NCBI GenBank assembly: GCA_030642525.1
Contig: DAOWNO010000077.1
Span: forward strand, 1-8,299
DNA: 8,299 nt
DNA from: Candidatus Aegiribacteria sp.
GTDB taxonomy: Bacteria > Fermentibacterota > Fermentibacteria > Fermentibacterales > JCC-6
Reading direction: 5' to 3'
The notes beneath the pieces are model-generated. The model did not search any database. It had not been told where the DNA came from and saw nothing but the letters and a program-made list of their open reading frames with translations. This document shows, piece by piece, positions 5,724 through 8,299 of the stretch. The position numbers were made by a program, and so were the translations under genes. The stretch's first letter is position 1, and every line of letters starts with the position of its first letter.

Positions 5724-6101
5724 GTGGAATCGAACAGTGAGAAGCTTTACTATTCCATAAGTGAGGTTTGCAGCATGACCGGACTGAAACCTCATGTGCT
5801 CAGATACTGGGAGACCGCCTTTCCCATGCTCAGCCCCACTAAAAGTCAATCAGGGAACAGAGTCTACAAACCGGAAGAGATCAGATTGATCAAGCTGATA
5901 AGCCGTTTGCTTTACGAGGAGCGTTACACAATCGATGGCGCAAAACAGAAGATTGAAGAGATGGGCAACTCATCGCAGCAGATGAATCTGGAACTGGATG
6001 CAACCAGCGTTTCCACCGCTCTGATCGATTCGATAAAGCAGGAATTAACCGACATAATCAGTACTCTTGATCGGGATCCTATGGAGAGTGACCGGGAATA
6101 G
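5724..6101 (+). CDS. MerR family transcriptional regulator
   Basis: A 125-aa DNA-binding protein. The winged helix-turn-helix occupies about residues 9-77: YYSISEVCSMTGLKPHVLRYWE forms the HTH, and FPMLSPTKSQSGNRVYKPEEI is the wing with the conserved G-x-R-x-Y (44-48). ERYTIDGAKQKI completes the domain. The short C-terminus (about 81-125, ending in a helix with IKQELTDIISTL) is probably a dimerisation coiled coil and lacks cysteines typical of metal sensors. This is the RYWE-FP-x-L-x-P subgroup common in FCB bacteria and Deltaproteobacteria, with no known ligand. The GTG start at 5724 lies one base after the J-domain stop, with GGGGAGGAG (5711-5719) just upstream. An in-frame ATG at 5652 would overlap the J-domain gene by 71 bp and add residues unlike MerR N-termini. 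It is translationally coupled to the co-chaperone gene. Confidence 0.88.
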   Translation: MESNSEKLYYSISEVCSMTGLKPHVLRYWETAFPMLSPTKSQSGNRVYKPEEIRLIKLISRLLYEERYTIDGAKQKIEEMGNSSQQMNLELDATSVSTALIDSIKQELTDIISTLDRDPMESDRE

Positions 6102-6118
6102 GAGCATCCTATTCTCGG
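6092..6118 (+). terminator. Hairpin at the end of merR, probable terminator
   Basis: A 12-bp stem (6092-6103 with 6107-6118, one G-T wobble) surrounds a 3-nt GCA loop, and the merR stop codon TAG (6099-6101) lies within its left arm. No T-tract follows. It separates the peptidase/J-domain/merR unit from the tRNA promoter that begins at 6136. Confidence 0.55.
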
Positions 6119-6135
6119 ACACACTCCTAAGGCAG

Positions 6136-6165
6136 TTGACAAACAGGAGGACACCGGGGAATTAT
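6136..6165 (+). promoter_or_regulatory. Promoter of tRNA-Pro(GGG)
   Basis: A perfect TTGACA (6136-6141), an 18-nt spacer and AATTAT (6160-6165, 4/6 to TATAAT) place the transcription start around 6172, a few bases before the mature tRNA 5' end at 6178. The spacer contains a GC-rich stretch. Confidence 0.55.
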
Positions 6166-6177
6166 TGGCCTTGCGGT

Positions 6178-6254
6178 CGGGGCGGGGCGCAGTCCGGTAG
6201 CGCACTTGAATGGGGGTCAAGTGGTCGCTGGGTCGAATCCAGTCGCCCCGACCA
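6178..6254 (+). tRNA. tRNA-Pro(GGG), with atypical conserved positions
   Basis: A cloverleaf folds fully. The acceptor stem CGGGGCG (6178-6184) pairs with CGCCCCG (6244-6250), followed by discriminator A and encoded CCA. The D-stem is GCGC/GCGC (6187-6190, 6200-6203). The anticodon stem is CTTGA/TCAAG (6205-6209, 6217-6221), with loop ATGGGGG giving anticodon GGG (6212-6214), which reads CCC/CCU proline codons. The T-stem is GCTGG/CCAGT (6227-6231, 6239-6243). Oddities: position 8 is G instead of the near-invariant U, position 54 is G instead of T (loop GTCGAAT), and the 32/38 pair is A/G. The tRNA-Pro(CGG) at 6963 has normal T8 and T54. It could be a diverged functional tRNA, a decaying copy, or carry sequencing errors. 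Confidence 0.85.
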
Positions 6255-6272
6255 TTTTCACATCATGATTCT

Positions 6273-6378
6273 CAGGAGCTTATCTGATAATGTGCATTGA
6301 ACAGAAAAGTCTCGCAGCTGAGATAGAATTCTCGGAGATTTGAGGAGAATACTGGAAGTATTTGACGATATGCTCCTG
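6273..6378 (+). promoter_or_regulatory. Candidate structured leader of the COG2426 membrane-protein gene
   Basis: CAGGAGCTTATC (6273-6284) is complementary to GATATGCTCCTG (6367-6378) at 11 of 12 positions and would close an 82-nt internal region, ending 6 nt before the Shine-Dalgarno GAGGAA (6385-6390). Inside are two hairpins: ATTCTC/GAGAAT (6328-6333 with 6345-6350) and AATACT/AGTATT (6348-6353 with 6357-6362). They share bases 6348-6350, so they are mutually exclusive. The layout resembles a switchable leader, but I recognise no known riboswitch class. No strong promoter is seen between the tRNA and this region, so it may be transcribed from the tRNA promoter. Confidence 0.3.
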
Positions 6379-6394
6379 GTAAGAGAGGAACTGC

Positions 6395-6907
6395 ATGGGT
6401 GATGTGCTTCTTGAGTGGTTGAGCGGTATCCCGGCTGAAATACAGATGATGGTGCTTTCAGCGTTTCCTCTCACTGAATTACGCGGCAGTATCCCGATAG
6501 CTTTCCTTAATGCTCATTGGATGTGGCCGTGGTGGAAGATTTATCTTCTTGCAGTAGCGGGTAACATGCTGCCCGTACCGTTCATACTCTGGTTCCTTGG
6601 CCCGGTGAGCAGGTTTCTGAGCAGGTGGAAGTTTTTCGAAAGGTTTTTCGATAAGCTTTTCGAGAGAGCAAGAAGAAGAGCCGGAACGAAAATAGAGAAA
6701 TATGAAGCTCTGGGACTTACCCTTTTCGTGGCAATACCACTTCCCGTAACCGGGGCCTGGACAGGTTGCGTTGTAGCTTTCCTTTTTGGTATTCCGGTTC
6801 GAATTGCGATTCCATCCATTGCTCTTGGTGTTGCGATTGCAGGTGCGATAATCACGTTGATCATGACCGGTACGCTTGCCGGCATCGGGTTTCTGGTGGG
6901 CGTGTAG
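6395..6907 (+). CDS. Small multi-drug export family membrane protein (COG2426 / PF06695)
   Basis: A 170-aa inner-membrane protein matching the family named Sm_multidrug_ex; direct evidence for drug export is thin, so the true substrate is uncertain. Family signatures are clear: ELRGSIP (28-34) in a hydrophobic or re-entrant segment, GNMLPVPFILWFLGP (56-70) in a membrane helix, and IPLPVTGAWTG (114-124) followed by another helix. A long hydrophobic C-terminal segment (about 137-170) follows. Between the second and third hydrophobic blocks lies a strongly basic cytosolic loop (about 74-103, FFERFFDKLFERARRRAG). The two proline/glycine-rich motifs in ELRG and IPLP form a pseudo-symmetric pair typical of re-entrant transporters. 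The ATG at 6395 has GAGGAA (6385-6390) 4 nt upstream. It lies between two proline tRNAs, probably by chance, and follows a possibly structured leader. Confidence 0.88.
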   Translation: MGDVLLEWLSGIPAEIQMMVLSAFPLTELRGSIPIAFLNAHWMWPWWKIYLLAVAGNMLPVPFILWFLGPVSRFLSRWKFFERFFDKLFERARRRAGTKIEKYEALGLTLFVAIPLPVTGAWTGCVVAFLFGIPVRIAIPSIALGVAIAGAIITLIMTGTLAGIGFLVGV

Positions 6908-6928
6908 TGATATTGCATCAAGCAGGAG

Positions 6929-6957
6929 TTAGTAGTAAATTTGCGTGGCTGTATATT
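6929..6957 (+). promoter_or_regulatory. Weak candidate promoter of tRNA-Pro(CGG)
   Basis: TATATT (6952-6957, 5/6 to consensus) is preceded 17 nt upstream by TTAGTA (6929-6934, 3/6). The predicted start would fall at about 6963-6964, almost at the mature tRNA 5' end, leaving no leader. Co-transcription with the upstream membrane-protein gene is an alternative. Confidence 0.3.
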
Positions 6958-6962
6958 GTTGT

Positions 6963-7041
<79 letters not shown>

Positions 7042-7081
7042 TCTTTCTTCACCACCGGATTCAATTATCTGGAAGGTTACT

Positions 7082-7558
7082 ATGAGGATTAAGCTTGTGG
7101 CTGTTATTGGCGGAGCAGTCGCGGACCCTGAAGAATATTCAATCGCAAGAGAACTTGGGCGCAATCTTGCCGATGAGGGTTATACCATTGTCTGCGGCGG
7201 GGGGACAGGTATCATGGAAGCCGTCTGCCGGGGCGCCCGCGAGGCAGACGGTCATACGATTGGAATTCTTCCGGGTGTTAATCCCTCGGATGCGAATGCG
7301 TATGTTGAAACGGTTCTTGTAACCGGTATGGGTACTTCGAGGAACAGGATCATCTCACTTTCAGGGCGGGTTGTTGTCGCTGTTGGAGGAATGTACGGAA
7401 CATTATCTGAGATCGCTTTTGCCCTTCAGGCCGGAAGACCTGTCTGCGTCATGGGAACATGGAAAACAATTGATGGAGTAATTCCTGTGAATTCACCGAA
7501 GGAAGCGCTTGAATTTGTCAGAGAGAATTTTGGGGGGATCGATGCTGAGCATAACTGA
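7082..7558 (+). CDS. TIGR00725 / LOG-like Rossmann-fold protein, possible nucleotide phosphoribohydrolase
   Basis: A 158-aa cytosolic protein with a nucleotide-binding Rossmann fold related to the LOG/'lysine decarboxylase-like' superfamily. The N-terminal strand is KLVAVIGGA (4-12). The first loop is CGGGTGIMEAVCRGA (38-52), and the second is VGGMYGTLSEIAFAL (101-115), the equivalent of the PGGxGTxxE signature of LOG phosphoribohydrolases. The conserved catalytic-region arginines are in TSRNRIIS (85-92), and the usual proline of PGG is replaced by valine. LOG enzymes release a free base from nucleoside 5'-monophosphates, but TIGR00725 members are biochemically uncharacterised as far as I know. 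The ATG at 7082 has GGAAGG (7071-7076) 5 nt upstream. The last 17 nt overlap apt, which hints at a shared role in base salvage. Confidence 0.83.
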   Translation: MRIKLVAVIGGAVADPEEYSIARELGRNLADEGYTIVCGGGTGIMEAVCRGAREADGHTIGILPGVNPSDANAYVETVLVTGMGTSRNRIISLSGRVVVAVGGMYGTLSEIAFALQAGRPVCVMGTWKTIDGVIPVNSPKEALEFVRENFGGIDAEHN

Positions 7559-8081
7559 AATAAGTAAACTTATTCGCACTATACCTGATTTCCCGATTCC
7601 GGGGGTGAATTTCAAGGATATAACCACAATACTTACGCATTCGGGGGCCCTGAACGAAACCGTGAAACATCTGGAAAAGGCCTGCGAAGAATTTGAATAT
7701 GACGCCATTGCCGCCATTGAATCCAGAGGGTTCATATTCGGTTCAGTTATAGCGGCAGAAAAGAACCTTCCGCTTGTTCTTATAAGAAAACCCGGAAAAC
7801 TTCCAGGTGATATGATCAGCGAGGAATATTCACTTGAGTACGGTTCCAACACTCTTGAAATGCACAGCAATTCGCTTCCTGAGGGAAGCAGAGTGCTTAT
7901 AGTTGATGATCTCCTGGCTACCGGCGGTTCAGCTATTGCTGCTGCAACTCTGATTAGAAGAGATGGAAACAGTGTTGCAGGCGCTGCCTTCGTGATCGAT
8001 CTTGAATTTCTCGGAGGTGGAAAAAAACTCAAAGAAGCAGGAATTTCCTTTGCTGCACTCATCAGTATCAGCTCTGAATAG
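7542..8081 (+). CDS. apt: Adenine phosphoribosyltransferase
   Basis: A 179-aa cytosolic homodimeric enzyme that converts adenine and PRPP to AMP and pyrophosphate in purine salvage. Typical Apt blocks are present in order: FPIPGVNFKDIT (18-28, start of the fold), IAAIESRGFIFG (56-67), LIRKPGKLPGD (80-90, flexible loop region) and the PRPP-binding motif VLIVDDLLATGGSA (118-131), with the DD pair contacting ribose 5-phosphate. The length is normal for the family (about 170-180). The ATG at 7542 is chosen because it precedes the family N-terminus. The upstream in-frame TTG at 7509 would add 11 unrelated residues inside the preceding gene. The Shine-Dalgarno is an unusual G-run (GGGGGGA, 7532-7538). 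The start lies within the preceding gene, so coupled translation is probable. Confidence 0.95.
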   Translation: MLSITEISKLIRTIPDFPIPGVNFKDITTILTHSGALNETVKHLEKACEEFEYDAIAAIESRGFIFGSVIAAEKNLPLVLIRKPGKLPGDMISEEYSLEYGSNTLEMHSNSLPEGSRVLIVDDLLATGGSAIAAATLIRRDGNSVAGAAFVIDLEFLGGGKKLKEAGISFAALISISSE

Positions 8082-8089
8082 CCGAATAT

Positions 8090-8118
8090 TTGACTGATTG
8101 AGTTTATTTTCGCATAAT
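8090..8118 (+). promoter_or_regulatory. Strong sigma70-type promoter of the lipoprotein gene
   Basis: TTGACT (8090-8095, 5/6), a 17-nt spacer and CATAAT (8113-8118, 5/6) form a near-consensus promoter just after the apt stop. Start of transcription is predicted near 8125, about 50 nt before the lipoprotein ATG at 8174. The dyad at 8132-8147 would fall in the early transcribed region. Confidence 0.7.
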
Positions 8119-8131
8119 TCCTGGATACCGG

Positions 8132-8147
8132 TTCTTTTAGAAAAGAA
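8132..8147. repeat. Short inverted repeat in the lipoprotein leader
   Basis: TTCTTTT (8132-8138) and AAAAGAA (8141-8147) are perfect inverted arms separated by AG. The two-base gap makes an RNA hairpin poor, so a protein-binding dyad is the more likely role, if any. It would lie about 7-22 nt downstream of the predicted start of transcription. A-rich arms like these also occur by chance. Confidence 0.3.
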
Positions 8148-8173
8148 GTTTGTATTAACATGAAAGGGTTGAT

Positions 8174-8299
8174 ATGACGAAGTTATTGCTTGTGCTTATG
8201 ATGATCATCGGTATGGCTTTATCCGGATGTGGAGAACAGCCTGGAGATGCTGATGAAAGAGATACTGAGGGAACAGACGCAGGAGAGGTTACCGGCGAC
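8174..8299 (+). CDS. Putative lipoprotein, 3'-partial at window edge
   Basis: Forty-two codons are visible. A short basic N-terminus (MTK), a hydrophobic core (LLLVLMMIIGMA) and the lipobox LSGC, with C19 as the lipidation site, form a type II signal peptide. The mature part begins GEQPGDADERDTEGTDAGE, an acidic, low-complexity linker common after lipobox cysteines in FCB-group surface lipoproteins. The ATG at 8174 has GAAAGG (8162-8167) upstream with a short spacer. The body of the protein lies outside the window, so no function can be given. It is likely transcribed from its own strong promoter at 8090-8118, separate from apt. Confidence 0.82.
   Translation, partial: MTKLLLVLMMIIGMALSGCGEQPGDADERDTEGTDAGEVTGD

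Noticed and set aside
6067..6300. A 77-codon frame running across tRNA-Pro(GGG)
   Set aside because: It overlaps the end of merR, a hairpin and a full tRNA cloverleaf, and has no protein-like features.
7493..8161. A long antisense frame of 222 codons over apt
   Set aside because: apt is unmistakable on the plus strand, and the antisense product is low-complexity and serine-rich with no supporting signals.
8160..8177. A five-codon mini-frame whose TGA overlaps the lipoprotein ATG (ATGA)
   Set aside because: It lacks its own Shine-Dalgarno, and short frames of this kind arise often by chance. No attenuation-like codons are present.

Overview
The window looks like chromosomal sequence from an uncultivated Gram-negative bacterium of the FCB superphylum (Fermentibacteria, WOR-3 or Eisenbacteria-like lineages are my guess). 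The grounds are a secreted zinc carboxypeptidase with a Por/T9SS-like C-terminal sorting domain (YPNP start), an outer-membrane beta-barrel protein ending in YYF, a lipoprotein, moderate GC, and frequent TTG/GTG starts. The lineage is inferred from protein style, not from a marker-gene comparison.

Layout. Left edge, minus strand: a DUF2089 zinc-ribbon/HTH regulator (108-458), followed one base later by a small, very hydrophobic protein that runs off the window (1-106). Divergent from these, plus strand: glgC, ADP-glucose pyrophosphorylase of the plant/cyanobacterial type (621-1883). Next comes a region with a 17-bp palindrome and then a signal-peptide-bearing beta-barrel protein (2028-3059). 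That gene converges on rpsT (ribosomal protein S20, minus strand, 3144-3377, TTG start), with an 11-bp hairpin between the two. Divergent from rpsT is a tight plus-strand set: M14 carboxypeptidase (TTG start, 3502-4965), J-domain/TPR protein (TTG start, 4985-5722) and MerR-type regulator (GTG start, 5724-6101), closed by a hairpin overlapping the merR stop codon.

Right third, plus strand: tRNA-Pro(GGG) with its own promoter, a possibly structured leader, a COG2426 small membrane export protein (6395-6907), tRNA-Pro(CGG), a TIGR00725/LOG-like Rossmann protein (7082-7558), apt overlapping it by 17 nt (7542-8081), a strong sigma70-type promoter, and the start of a lipoprotein gene (8174 to the edge).

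Working together. Most of the window is housekeeping: glycogen precursor synthesis, translation, proline decoding and adenine salvage. The LOG-like/apt pair could form a base-release and base-salvage unit. The J-TPR/MerR pair downstream of a secreted peptidase could link chaperone activity to regulation of envelope or secreted proteins, but that is inference. I found no CRISPR array, insertion sequence, integrase, toxin-antitoxin pair or defence locus, and no convincing entirely new system. The best leads are the atypical tRNA-Pro(GGG), the hidden DUF2089-coupled membrane gene, the structured leader of the COG2426 gene, and the palindromic cluster before the beta-barrel gene. No gene-free stretch exceeds 300 bases.
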